Assembly: GCA_015179125.1 (NCBI GenBank)
Contig: WHVA01000069.1
Span: 1 to 64,000, forward strand
DNA from: Gautieria morchelliformis
Taxonomy: Eukaryota; Basidiomycota; Agaricomycetes; Gomphales; Gomphaceae
Direction of reading: 5' to 3'
DNA: 64,000 bases
Shown: piece by piece, positions 11,494-21,804 of the stretch
Position numbering within the stretch: the stretch's first letter is position 1
Layout: each line of letters opens with the position of its first letter
The notes under the pieces: generated by a model
The model's input: only the letters and a program-made list of their open reading frames with translations
Database searches by the model: none
Told to the model about the DNA's origin: nothing
Program-made: the position numbers and the translations under genes

Positions 11494-11725
11494 CTGACAC
11501 GCAGTTCCTCCACCTCCCATCGAAATCGACTCCGCCAACGAATACGAAATCTCAAAAATTCTTGATAGTCATGTTCACCAAAGGAGGTTGGAGTACTTAG
11601 TAGAATGGAAGGGATATGAACACACTCCTGAGGCTATGTCTTGGGAACCCTCTTCAAATGTTACTAATTCAGCTTGCAGACTCGCTGAATTTCATGCGAA
11701 GTACCTGAAGAAACCCAAGGCTTAG
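11494..11725 (+). pseudogene. Chromodomain of the chromovirus pol
   Basis: After the VSLLEP motif, the frame encodes EYEISKILDSHVHQRRLEYL, VEWKGYEHTPEAMSWEP and a closing helix LAEFHAKYLKK, then TAG at 11723. This is the canonical chromodomain layout that marks chromoviruses and targets integration to heterochromatin. A stop in the linker at about 11495 separates it from the upstream frame. Confidence 0.9.
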
Positions 11726-11801
11726 GACCTTATAAAAATCCAAGAAATGCTTCTATGCTCACATTAATTCTAGAGAGCCTACTTCATTAATAGCTTCCTA
11801 A

Positions 11802-12648
11802 TCATTGCCTGGACCCCTCTAATTCTAAGACAGTCCAATTTAATTCGTTCAACTTCACTGACGCACTCCTCATCAGATCCTCCGACCTCTCCACCAACTC
11901 TTCCACCCTTTCCTTGGTGACCAGCATGGACGTTCGAGTGCCTTCGAAGGTATCTGGAAATCAGCCAAAGATACTAATGAGGAGAATAGAAGGGACATAC
12001 CAAGAATACCCTTTGAAGAGATCGATGATGGACCCGTAGTCGACCCCCTATCCTTCGCCTTCCCTTTCACCTTCACCTTCATCCCCTGCTCCTTTGCCTC
12101 AGCCTCCTTCTCCTCCTCCTCCTTCGCCTCATCATCTAGAAGAGGGACAAGCACTCCATGTCAGTTTGGAGGGTTAAGAACGGATCTAAAGCGATGAGAC
12201 TTACCCTCAGGTGACAGGCAAGCCTGGTGATCGCGAATGCACCTCACACACATCTTCCCGGCCTGACCGCTACACGTGTGACCGTAGCGGAGGCACCACC
12301 CGCACTTCGCTGGTTTCATAACCATCTCAGGCTAGGGATGGGACTCTCGTCAGGCCTATGAGCACTAATAGACAGGCAATCACTTACCCCAATAAAGATT
12401 TTCCACCCTAGCAAGAAGGCATGCTCCGGGTAGCCCTGCTTCACCACAGATTGCGGGACCTTATCCGCTTCAGACACTTGCGCATTTATGCGGCCCTTGT
12501 GACCTGGTGCAGGAGGTTGCTCTACTGTGAAAATCTCCACAGAGAGACTCCAAGCAGGCTCCAAAATGAGTTGTTGAGGGCTGAGCTCCGTCCGGGCCTT
12601 CTTCGGTGTTGGGTTGTCTTCACCTTCATCATCGGACGACAGGAACAT
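11802..12648 (-). CDS. Spliced cysteine-cluster protein antisense to the chromovirus 3' end
   Basis: Four exons (12648-12388, 12331-12205, 12135-12001, 11953-11802) join in frame to 224 residues, with GT-AG introns of 56, 69 and 47 bp. The N-terminus is acidic with a basic PKKAR patch. The middle holds a cysteine cluster (KCGWCLRYGHTCSG, then MCVRCIRDHQACLS). A charged Glu/Lys stretch leads to a C-terminal helix (VEELVERSEDLM, LNELNWTVLELE) that could form a coiled coil. Small proteins of this layout are common in agaricomycete genomes, but I know no function. The start codon abuts the LTR edge at 12649. It could be an extra gene carried by the chromovirus or a separate captured gene. Confidence 0.75.
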
Positions 12649-12945
12649 TGTGTCAATGACCCCGCTATTTCCCTTACCTCGCTGTCTCTATGTTCATCCT
12701 CATCACTCCTCCTGCAGCTTCGCCTGAGTTCGCCGTACCCTTCGACCACTCGTCCTCCATGTTCGCTCCATTCGCTCTTTGCCTCGTTCGCTGAACGACC
12801 ATTCGCTGCTCCCATCATTCGCCAGCAGGCACGCCATCAAACACGATCGACACCCTCTACCCGGCGTGATGGTTCATCACTGGCCCCATCATCTTCCCGA
12901 TCCAACCCCTTTAGGTGGTCATATGGCCGGAATGCATTCGCAGGA
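12649..12945 (+). mobile_element. LTR fragment related to the solo LTR at 38530
   Basis: About 300 bp match 38530-38830 closely, beginning TGTGTCAATGAC here and TGTGTCATGAC there, and sharing 'catcactggccccatcatc'. The match stops near 12945. The left edge coincides with the start codon of the antisense gene. The rest of the 1-kb LTR is missing. Confidence 0.8.
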
Positions 12946-14428
12946 TGTTGTGATACACGCAATTATTCTATTTTGAGTCATCTATATATACAAAGAAACT
13001 AATAAAAGAAAAAGAAAAACGACTAAAAAGATAGGAACGACACTCACGATGGACATTGACACATACAGACAACAGACACATGACATCACGAGCAGCTATC
13101 TTATCTATAGATCAGATAAGATACAGGGACACGTGCATCGACCCGTGCTGCCGATCAGAAATCGCGCGCCTATCGACTGATGGCATCAGCCATGACGTCG
13201 ACAGGCGCCAGGCCACAGGCACCGAGGAGGTGCGGGCACCAAACGCCGCAGAGGAGTATAGACTGCGCAGGAGCACCGGACATCACGGAATGACTACAGA
13301 ATGTCATTCCAAGTACATGTGCCCAATCAGCTGCCCCATAGAAGAGGCACAGAGACAGCGGCCCCATCACCAAGACTAGCATTTATGCTAGGCAGGAGGG
13401 ATTTGATTTCTATTTTCTATTGAGCTCCATGACACGACCAGCTGACTACTATCTTGACATCATGTAGACAGGGGCTTTGTATAATAGGTACAAGACTCTA
13501 TTCTAAAGCTTAACACCCCTGACACTATCCCCATCACTCCCATGACTTTATGACTATAAGTAGTCACCCCTCTAGTAACACCGCGAGTCGGTGTACAGGT
13601 TGCAGCAACTAGGGTAGTGAGGGTGTGCGTGGCAGCGTGCAGGTGGCTGTGCGTGTGTATGGACAGTCTTGTGCACTGGCGCATCACCTGTGGTTGTCGG
13701 TGCCTCAGGCTGTGGCAGGCCACTAGGGCTCTGCACCTCGGTCTGCGCTGCTGTTGCGCGGGTTTGTGTTTCGGCATCATTCACCTGTGTCACAGTCTCG
13801 CGCGTCCACGTGTGGGTCATCGTCAGGGTCGTGTTGTCCACCATGGACGTCTGTGGGCTTGTGGTCTGGGTACGCATTCTGCAGTACTGGTGGCTGTTAC
13901 TCTGCGCTGCTGGTGGTGCGGAAAGGGAACGTGGACGGCGTCGCTGTGGCAGCTGTTCTGTCTCTGTGGCCGGTCGTGTTGCATTCTGCACAGGGTTTGT
14001 GATAAAAATGATGCAGGGAGACCAAAAAAAGGCAGTCAGGATAAGAAAGATGCATCAAGTGTGGCTTCGGCGCCTCTGAGTGCTGTTCCACTATCCGTCC
14101 TCTTCGTCGTCTCCTGCAGCTGTCATCGCACACAACACACTCCGCCTCCTTATGTGCGCCTCAATTCCTACAACTCTTGCGCAGCGTGTTGGCAACGACG
14201 ACTCAACTCGACACCTTGTGTGGCTTTACTGGCAGCCCCGCCGCTGAACCTCCTCACGCTCCTCGACCCGCCCCTCACGGCGCCCGTGTCTGCGATTCGC
14301 GTCGTGTTGCTCGAGAGGCAGAAGAATGCCTCTGCATTCGGCGTCCAGAACAGGATAGGGCAGGACGTGAAGACCCTCCTCGCGCAGCTCTCCTCCTTCA
14401 AGGCGCGGGTCATATAAGTCAAGGGCGT
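12946..14428. other. No confident gene; one short palindrome
   Basis: Long overlapping ORFs at 13.6-14.4 kb on both strands look like composition effects of GC-rich sequence. A palindrome lies at 13097-13123, with 10-bp arms (TATCTTATCT / AGATAAGATA) and a 7-bp loop. Nothing else is recognised. Confidence 0.4.
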
Positions 14429-14722
14429 CATGCTCCATTGTACTTATAATGCTTACCTCGATCCCAGAATATTGCACGAACGGCTTTCAACAATATCTAT
14501 CGCTAGAGATGGGCAAGATAGATATGTTGGTGTTGCGGGGAGCGAAGAAGAAGTGGGTCGAAGAGTATGCGCGGTGTAAGTGATTGTGTCATTCATTAAT
14601 GCCTTACTTATTTAATTTCTAACAACTTGTGCCATAGTGATGGGAATGTCATTCAACAATGCAGTGGAGAGGAAGAAAGGGATTATGTACCTATTTTAGA
14701 GGCGGAGATCACATCTGTCTGA
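14429..14722 (+). CDS. Partial spliced ORF of unknown function
   Basis: Two exons (14429-14575 and 14638-14722) join in frame across a 62-bp intron with GTAAGT, a CTAAC branch site and CATAG. The product ends with GSEEEVGRRVCAVDGNVIQQ and EEERDYVPILEAEITSV. The splice signals and frame continuity argue that it is real, but the 5' part is not clear. A leucine-rich frame at 14270-14416 (LLERQKNASAFGVQ) may belong to it. I do not recognise the family. Confidence 0.35.
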
Positions 14723-14807
14723 TCACGTAGCGATTATATGATTGGGGATGGGGTAATACTTTCAGAATAGGACAAATGACTACATAACTCATTAGTGTCT
14801 GTGTAGT

Positions 14808-15401
14808 TTATACTGATAGATAATGTAGTGTGATTATCTTGTAAAGGTGTTTGTTGAGCGCTATGTGGCCTGTCCTGATCTGGATAAGGATTGCTGCTTG
14901 TCTGCGCACCATGCTCGCTGTCAATCTTGCAAAAGCTGGAGACAGCATGGTTTTGTTGATTCGGTGCGCGAACTCTGACCTCAGCGACCTGGTGAATGTA
15001 TCCCTGACCCTCCCCCTGAGCTCGACCTTGAATCTCTGTAGCTCGGCCGCTTTGCTCAGCAGTAGCTCTCCCCTGCACTCTATTGGTATGAATATCTCCT
15101 CGCTGCTCTCCCCCTTCGCCGCTCTTTTCGCCTCTGCGTCTGCCCTCTCATTCCCCTTGATCCCCTTGTGCCCTGGCGTCCACCTCATCTCTATTGTGGT
15201 GTTCGGTTGTATGTTTTTGACCCCTTCTATTTGCCTGTGCAGAGCCTCTACCAGATACTGCGCTGGCATCTGTTTCTCTTTTCTCATGGTCAGTATCGCA
15301 GCTTGATTGTCCATACCTATGACATATCTTGCACTGCGCTCGCTATTCAGCAGTTTCGCCCCCATTGCCGCCCCCAGTAACTCAGCCTCAAAGATTCCTG
15401 A
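14808..15401 (-). pseudogene. LINE RNase H domain fragment
   Basis: Minus-strand reading begins FEAELLGAAMGAKLLNSE and continues with VIGMDNQAAI and RWTPGHKGIKGNERADAEAK, the RNase H signature of I/Tad-type LINE ORF2 proteins. It ends at RTGHIALNKHLYKI. The next LINE segment is found not here but on the opposite strand at 18709, which begins with the matching continuation. At 15401 it abuts a tnp2 transposase fragment. Confidence 0.85.
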
Positions 15402-15424
15402 TTGTTTGGTCCATGGCCCATGCA
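15401..15424 (-). pseudogene. tnp2 transposase fragment, distal to the KDZ insertion
   Basis: The minus-strand frame AWAMDQTIRNL resembles the WTMERTIGNL block of tnp2 (CACTA-like) transposases. It continues in frame from LGPPGLHS on the far side of the 1.94-kb KDZ-like element when the element and one 8-bp repeat are removed. Confidence 0.7.
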
Positions 15425-15432
15425 GAGTGAAG

Positions 15433-15468
15433 GAGAACGACCCGGCCGTTCACAACTCGTCGATGGAC
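15433..15468 (+). repeat. Left terminal inverted repeat of the KDZ-like element
   Basis: It pairs with the reverse complement of 17339-17374, with about five mismatches. The shared core is CCCGGCCGTTC followed by CAACTCGTC and ATGGAC. The sequence inward remains similar (CCATGGAC repeats and a CTAA-CCCTAA block). Confidence 0.85.
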
Positions 15469-15786
15469 TTGGTCCATGGACCGCTAAACCCTAATGTTTA
15501 GTAATTGTGGGCACATACACCCACAACAAATTATAATTCAATTATTATTCAATTATTATATAGAACTCGGGCACCGATAACTCTGCTCGTCGTCGGCCAT
15601 GCTCACCAGATACATCGGGTGGATATAGATCGGTGCATCGCCACCATAACAGATCTCGTGAGCACAGACAACCACCCTCGGTTATCAAGTACTTCGCAGC
15701 TGCTCCCAGCCTCACCATCCATCCTGCGGATATAGACCGGTCACCGCACACACGAAGACATGGACCTTGACTCGACTTAGATTAAG

Positions 15787-16235
15787 TTGTACGCGAACAC
15801 AAATACGCCGCTCACCATGGGCCATGATCTCCTAGCAATTTTCTTGGAGTATCCGGTACTCACACAGCAGGCAGAATGGAATCATGCGTGTGAAGTATGC
15901 ACACATGTGTCTCAGGACGACAATGGGGAGATGCATATGTCATCCACTATTGTATGTTTTTTCTGCCAAATCAACATCGATGTATAGGTAAAGTTCATTC
16001 CGTGGTTACGCACGGCATTACCCTCGGACACCCATGCTGTGCTGGCGCACTCAACTGCAAGAACCCTCTTCCGAACAACCAGGCAATATATTGTGATTAT
16101 CACAACCATAAGAGGTATGAATGTGCAGTTGTCTCGTGCAAAGAACAAGTCGAGCCTGGCTACAAAACGTGCAACCACGTCGATCATCGTGCATGTGAGG
16201 AGTACTATTTTTCAGTGACATATACAGCGAGTTAA
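15787..16235 (+). pseudogene. CxC6-type cysteine cluster gene of the KDZ-like element
   Basis: The C-terminal part (15978-16235) reads VHSVVTHGITLGHPCC, then CKNPLPNNQAIYCDYH, CAVVSCKEQVEPGYKTC and a closing H. This spacing of Cys and His is the CxC6 cluster found beside KDZ transposases, presumed to bind zinc. The upstream frame (15787-15951) with HACEVCTHVS may be the first half; an intron-like segment at 15952-15987 does not join the two frames. The stop follows YFSVTYTAS at 16235, shorter than usual. Probably decayed. Confidence 0.7.
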
Positions 16236-16269
16236 GCTGTATTGTCAATACCAAAGGAGCGATGTGCGG

Positions 16270-17072
16270 CTATGAGACTATATCAACAAGTGCATCACTG
16301 GGAATCAAATTGCGACACACCTGGGCATACCAAACAAGGTTGTAGGACTGTTGGAGCATTATATGGCTGTCCTGTAACTGTTGTGTGTGATTCAAAGTGT
16401 TTTGCTCAATCTGAAGCGAGCGCATGCGTGCGTCGGCCCAACCAGAAGGCAGCGGGTTTGACAAGTTTCGAGTAGGCGGCAGGTCAGGAGCGGCGAGGAT
16501 AGCAGAAGCGATGGGAGGAGAAGAAACAATAGGCAGAGAAGAAGAGGATGGAAGTGTCGCAATGGGAAGAGAAGGAGCAGGAAGTATTGCCGGCTGGTGT
16601 GCATATCCATTCCTACGTAGTTGGTGAGCGCGATAGTTGCATGGTGCACGTCCTGGGTTTCCAAGTGCATTCTTTACACAGCATTTTTCACAATATCCCA
16701 CAGAACAATCTTTGTTCCCACGCAGACTCCCACACTTAGGACATCCACCATTGGGAAGCAACGGTTCCGGCTGAGGGGCAGATGGTACTGAGGGTGTGGC
16801 TGAGGGTGCAGCTGAGGGCATGGCAGACTGTTGAGAAGGTGCAGGAGGAGGCGCAAGAGCCAAGTTGGCATTCGGTGGAAAGGCGGCCATTCGCTGATGG
16901 ATGAATATCGTTCCGCAGCCCTTACACTGCATGACAATATTGTTAGAACGGCTAATAATACTGAGCGAGCAATTACCTTTTGATATGCCTTGCCTACGTT
17001 ATTTGGGTTGATCTCTTTACAATCTCGGGAAAGTCGTACTCGCCGATGCAGTTGCCATGGATGCAGATGCAT
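16270..17072 (-). CDS. Cysteine-cluster protein of the KDZ-like element
   Basis: Two exons (17072-16977 and 16926-16270) join in frame across a 50-bp GT-AG intron to 250 residues. The order is a basic N-terminus, a CKGC knuckle, a Pro/Ala/Ser-rich linker, and a compact cluster (GGCPKCGSLRGNKDCSVGYC then EKCC, ending at CNYRAHQLR). A second Pro/Ser-rich linker and a Gln-rich helix follow (LQIEQNTLNHTQQLQ). Such clusters recur in agaricomycete genomes; zinc or nucleic-acid binding is a reasonable inference. The frame is intact, unlike the tnp2 host gene around it. Confidence 0.65.
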
Positions 17073-17338
17073 TTTGCAGGGATGCGTCGTAGGGGATGAG
17101 ATGAAGCTAGCTGCCGAGTGTCATGTTGAAGAGTAAATGGAACCACACTGTTGTTGACTTGCATGCAACTCAGCGTGAGGAAACAAGGAAAAAGAATTTT
17201 TTTAGAGTAGTAATTAAATTTAGATATATTGTGGACGCGCCCTTGTTCGTTGTGGGTTGACATGGTGGTAATATCACGTGATGTAAAATATTTTAGGGTT
17301 AGTGGGTCCATGGACACATCCATGGGTCCATGGGTGTC

Positions 17339-17374
17339 GTCCATGGACGAGTTGCGAACGGCCGGGCCTTTCTG
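17339..17374 (-). repeat. Right terminal inverted repeat of the KDZ-like element
   Basis: Reverse complement of the left repeat with about five mismatches. It is followed immediately by the right copy of the GAGTGAAG duplication. Confidence 0.85.
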
Positions 17375-17382
17375 GAGTGAAG

Positions 17383-18060
17383 CCCTGGAGGGCCAAGCCG
17401 AGGTACCTCAAGGCCCAGGTGCAAGAGTGCATGCAGTGTCAGTCAAACAAAGTGGAGATGATCAGCACGACACTGTACATATAAAAGTTCAAACTCAATG
17501 ACAAATTCGTCGAGTAATTGCTGTGCATGTTTCAATTGTGCAAGTGGAATGGATTGTTGATGGAGAATGCAGACAGCCACTGCCAGTTTGCAGAAGTTTT
17601 GCCAATATGAACGTGGCAGAATACCATACAGAAGTGCAGGGGCGAGGCCATAGAAGTATCCCTGGTATTCAATGGCCTTGTAGCCACTATTAATTTATGC
17701 AGCGATGTTTGGTGGTGGATGACCAAATGAACAAGTGATGAAACATCATGCATCAGCAACAGCCTGGCCATGTGCGTTCCACACCTCACCCTTCAGGACG
17801 GCCCATTCTCAGTTACGTTTGTTGTCAGTCGGGTCACAGCTAAATGTGCCCTGCCAGAGGGGTGGCAGGAGATCACCGAGGTTCAGTGTTGCCACATGCA
17901 TTGAATAACCGCAAAATGTCAAGGATATGGGGAGCCGATGCCGAGGTGATAGCCCTGAAAGAATAGAGGGTTTAGAGATGCCTGTTTGCAGGTGTTGTCT
18001 CTCATACTCCTTATGGTATCTAGAAGCAATTAAAGTAGCCAATTTTTCATCATAGTCCTC
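17383..18060 (-). pseudogene. tnp2-type (CACTA-like) transposase fragment
   Basis: Minus-strand reading gives ISKPSILSGLSPRH, MHVATLNLGDLLPPLW, GTFSCDPTDN, then AHGQAVADA, INSGYKAIEYQGYFYGL, RSYWQNFCKL and DHLHFV, ending LGPPGLHS. This is the order of conserved blocks in tnp2 transposases. Stops fall within the run (for example after QAVADA and after NIAA). An acceptor-like site precedes the first block near 18059. The KDZ-like element is inserted immediately after LHS. Confidence 0.9.
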
Positions 18061-18708
18061 CTGGGATCTACCTCAGATTTACCTACTCAGATATCGTCAT
18101 GATCACACCCACGCACATTGTAGTCATTTGTGTTGTAAACTGGCATATATTGCTTCATCTATTTACTATGTCAGCGCCGCCTGTGCTGCAAACCGGCATG
18201 TTCCCAGGCCTATCCATGTTCAGATGCAACTCCTATCTAGTTCCCACTCCGCTGACCCCTGACCAAGCGCCCATACCTTCGACACTCGTATATGTAGCTA
18301 GCCCAGTAGTTACAACAAATACATCGGTTTCAGCCCTTTCAGCTGCACTGCAGCTCCATTTAGTGTTACAGCTAGAGTTAGCTAACACTCGAGTTCCATC
18401 TGTTTCTGCACTCAGCGCACCGAGTTCTGTTCCAGCCTTCGTCTCTCTCTGTCTATCGTAGGCCGATTGGTCGCGCTTCGATTTTGCAATTTGACTTCGT
18501 GAGTTAGAGTTTTGCACCATCTACTCCTCTCCGCGCCATGCCCAGTAGTGGAAAATGACTTGGACTGGGACTCCACCTGGATATCCTGATAATGAAAATA
18601 GAAGGTTGGAGTTAAACCTGTAGGTACTGTTCAACGACGATGACCACCGCTCAGTCATGTCCACCATGACTGCATAACATCCCAGTCCTTTGCAGCTTCG
18701 CCACTGTT

Positions 18709-18960
18709 TTATCAGATAGGGAAAGCATATTCTCCTATGTGTGCAGCATGCAAATGGGCAGACGAGACTGTGCATCACTTCCTGTTCCGATGCCCCGCCT
18801 ACAAAGAACAGAGAAAACAGCTTGAGCATTCGCTGCGGAGGGGTGCGAAGGCGCTTAACACCCTACTAGACAAGCCGAGGGCGATGAAACCAGAAACCAC
18901 TGTTCAAACACATAAGTGACACAAAGAGATTTGAGGGGACACACCGGATCTTAGAGATGA
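18709..18960 (+). pseudogene. LINE ORF2 C-terminal zinc-knuckle fragment
   Basis: The frame reads KAYSPMCAACKWADETVHHF, then LFRCPAYKEQR, a CCHC-type knuckle at the end of LINE ORF2 proteins. A four-base duplication-like shift near 18890 moves the frame to LFKHISDTKRFEGTHRIL. The start (AGATAGGG) matches the point where the minus-strand RNase H piece at 14808-15401 breaks off. Together the two pieces form one LINE 3' half. Confidence 0.8.
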
Positions 18961-19105
18961 GGGGAGGTGACAGGCAGTGAAGCAGAGAGAAGACAAGGGG
19001 GGATGTTTATAAATGTCATATATATGTATATATAGCTTAGCTAATCTGTATTTCATAAAATATATCACAATTGAGACAGTTGCCAGCATCTGTAAGGCAT
19101 GCTTA

Positions 19106-19420
19106 CACCTGTTTGCAGTACGTAAGGCGCGCGTCAAATTTGACTCCATTTTAGCGCGCAAAACTCGAACAAGGATTTCTCACTAGCTTCTGCTCGGATT
19201 GCCTTGAGATTTTGTACATGAACATATGTTGATCATAGCTAGGGCACAGATGTATGAAATCCAAGTAAGACAAACTTTTGAGTTTTTGCATTTTTGGCCA
19301 CTAGGCTGGGTGGTCAAACACCCTTTTGTGAGTATCCAAAGGTTTGCATCACTGCAATAAATAACTACATATTCTTCATAGGTACCAGTCTAGATAGAAT
19401 AATGGCTAGTTGTTGACCCG
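19106..19420 (+). repeat. Left TIR of the Tc1/mariner element
   Basis: It matches the reverse complement of 23497-23815 with a few substitutions and one small indel near the inner end. It contains 'gcgcgcgtcaaatttga' and 'ggtaccagtctagatag'. Confidence 0.9.
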
Positions 19421-19566
19421 CTACCGCCACGTCCATAAGCCCCAAGAGAAGACTGTTCGACCTACTACCAAGGATCGCAGACGCACATCCGCCGCCTCAT
19501 GCTCGAATGTGCCTCTCCTGCATGATAAATACCGGGTTTAAGGTGACTCCACACCAGTAAGTAGTA

Positions 19567-20242
19567 ATGCGCTCCGCGCTACCAGATGTCACATATATAA
19601 TACTCCTTACTCTAGGCAGTACTCGTACTCGTACTACGACCGCTCGACTGGCTCGCTCGGAGGTCTTCAATCCTCGCGGCCCGGGTAAACTCGTGGATCA
19701 AATGCACAAATATTCCGCGAGTGGGCCTGGACCGCGCAGTATATCGATCGTAACAGCGTGCCTTAGAAGCAACTCGCCTTTTGTTAGAGTGCCCATCGGC
19801 GCCCCGGGCTGTCCCGCCCTCGCCCTGGACGACGCCGCCTCCGCCGCGCCCTTCGACACCTTCGCGTGGCCCCCCGCGTGCCTCGCCGCCGTGCACCACG
19901 TCCTCGCGCTCGCGCCTCGCCCTTGTCAACGTGCCCCCCGTGCACTGGCCCGCCCTCGCCGCGCGCCTCCCGCCACGCCTCAGCACGCTCACCGTCGGCC
20001 CCGCGTGCGCCTCCTCCGCGTCAGCGTCAGGCCGCACGCCGCGCGCTCTGCTGCGTCGATGCCGTCCTCCCCAGCGCGGAGCTCGCGTGCGCCGCCGTCG
20101 AGCCGGTGATCGCGAACTGCGCGCTGCACATGGTCTGCAGCGTGAAGAAGAGGGACATCCCCGCGCAGGAGAGGAGGAAGAGGCGGCGGCGCCCGGTGCG
20201 GTCGCAGAGGAACGACCGCCCAGGCGGGTGTCGCGGGAATTA
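19567..20242 (+). pseudogene. GC-rich coding-like block inside the Tc1/mariner element
   Basis: The block is far richer in GC than its surroundings and keeps codon-like bias. Plausible pieces are RVPIGAPGCPALALDD, FAWPPACLAAVHHVLALAP and, in another frame, VNVPPVHWPALAARLPPRL. The leucine/proline pattern recalls host F-box or leucine-rich proteins, but no clear motif is seen. Frame changes suggest a decayed fragment. Its position between the TIRs suggests it was picked up by the transposon. Confidence 0.35.
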
Positions 20243-20712
20243 AGGGGTCGGCATGGAAGACCGTATGATGTATTAGACAATTCTTCAGGATGATTGTATC
20301 CTTGCGAATGATGATCTTGGTGATCATAATGCGGGCAAACAGGTATAGGTGAAATCTAAGATTATAATATGATTGCTAGCAATGCGTGTCACATCGTAAA
20401 GAATGCGCACCTTAGCTTTGGGCCGGGAATTGCCAATAGACCTAAGCTGGCCCAAACGCTCTGACTGGCGCAGGGGGCCTTCCATTATTTTGCACAGGAC
20501 TTGCTATTTTACTTGAAAAAAAGATAGAAACAAGCCTGCGACAAGCACTCCAGAGAGCACAATGCAACAAAGCACAGATCCGGTCAGCATCATGAATGTA
20601 GATTCAAAGAAGGAAAACTTACCTCCACTGTGTCTGCAGGTGCGCTAGCGGCATGCCAGGTGGCGGTTGAGGCAAGCCTGGAAAGCCAGGCGGAGGAGGG
20701 GGTAGACTAGAC

Positions 20713-21804
20713 ATGCTGATGGCAAAGAAATCATCGTCGGACATTCAAGTGCAGGCACGTGACCATCACTGTCACGCATGTGAACTAAATGGAAGCACAA
20801 CTATCATCGAATTACCTGTATCCAGCCGACAGTCTATTCGCCCTCTGCTCGACACATTCTATGCATTAGCATCAAAGGTATGTTACTTTTCATCCAGTGG
20901 AGGTCGTATTTGACATCTCTTTTCAGATGGCAGACACTCTGTCATCCAGGATCGACGATGCGCAGGGCGAGGCCATTGAAGAGGACGTTCAGTGGTGGGC
21001 AAACCGATTCAGGTGCGTGCTGAAAACTTGTCTATTCGGCCGCAAATACTGATCCGAGTCTACTCGTCACTCAGCGAGGAAGTAACTGCCAGTGCTGCAG
21101 AACCCATTTACGATGACCTCCTGGAAAGAGTCCCATACCTCGACGCAGTCCTCAAAGAGTGTCTTCGTCTCCACCCTGCGATTATTGAACTAACCCATGT
21201 TGTGAGCCTCGTGTCTATTTCCCGGCCAGCTGAAAGCTGACCCACGACCCTCGCACGTGTCTAGTCCGCAAAAGACAATGTCGTCCCACTTTCAAAGCTG
21301 CTCTCTGGAACGATGGCACGCGAAATGGTGATCCCACGCAGCACCGTCATCAACATTCCTGTCAACATCCTACATACTGATCCGGAGTTCTGGGGCGCCG
21401 ATGCTGCTGACTTTAGTCCAGAACATTGGCTGGAAATGGAGGCTGATAAGAAAGAGGGACGTGCGGTGCGTCAGAAAGAGCTCTTTGCATTCAGGTGTGT
21501 GCACTCTGCACGATTCTTCTATCCTGTCTACATCGACTGATGCCACGTCTAGTTTCGGTCCACATAAATGTCCAGGTCGCCAGTTCGCCCTGATCGAAAT
21601 GAAGGTACTCTTCATCTTCTGCGATTACGAATCGCAGCTAAGGACGCTTCACAGGCTTTGGTCGCGATTCCGTTGCGCCAGTTCAACTTATCTGTAGTAC
21701 CTGAAAAGCCGATAGAACCTTTCATGAGCTTCGTTGTACGGGCGCGCGTGCAGGGTCGGACAGCGAGCGAATTGCCGCTTCGCATATCGAAGATCACAGA
21801 ATAA
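20713..21804 (+). pseudogene. Cytochrome P450 remnant inside the Tc1/mariner element
   Basis: Exon-like pieces in order: SRQSIRPLLDTFYALASK; MADTLSSRIDDAQGEAIEED with VQWWANRF; then LLERVPYLDAVLKECLRLHP, holding the K-helix ExxR (ECLR). Next come MVIPRSTVINIPVN, PEHWLEM, the haem loop FGPHKCPGRQFA with its Cys, and a C-terminus to KITE and TAA at 21804. Short introns separate several pieces. The N-terminus and the I-helix region between 21020 and 21050 are missing, so it cannot be functional. Identification as P450 is firm; the subfamily is not. Confidence 0.85.

Larger units (their letters stand above)
6677..11725 (+). mobile_element. Ty3/gypsy chromovirus, 5'-truncated
   Basis: Gag C-terminus, protease, reverse transcriptase, RNase H, integrase and a C-terminal chromodomain follow in chromovirus order on the plus strand. 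The element starts inside gag, directly at the outer edge of a copia LTR. Frame breaks occur near 7317, 9227 and 10125, and a solo LTR is inserted at 10695-11433. An antisense gene and an LTR fragment follow it at 11802-12945. Confidence 0.9.
15433..17374. mobile_element. KDZ-like DNA transposon, non-autonomous, with 8-bp duplication
   Basis: A 1942-bp element is bounded by imperfect terminal inverted repeats of about 36 bp (15433-15468 and 17339-17374; core CCCGGCCGTTC and CAACTCGTC). It is flanked by GAGTGAAG at 15425-15432 and 17375-17382. It sits inside a tnp2 transposase gene whose frame is restored by its removal. It carries a CxC6-type cysteine-cluster gene on plus and a second cysteine-cluster gene on minus, but no transposase. 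CxC6 domains are known companions of KDZ transposases, hence the assignment. Confidence 0.85.

Noticed and set aside
13572-14417. Long overlapping ORFs on both strands (up to 266 codons)
   Set aside because: Frames overlap on opposite strands in GC-rich DNA, with no recognisable domain or splice pattern; Thr/Gln/His-rich text looks like composition.
17383-17500. Integrase-like zinc finger on plus (CMQCQSNKVE)
   Set aside because: The minus strand of the same bases continues a clear tnp2 transposase in frame, so the plus reading is a shadow.
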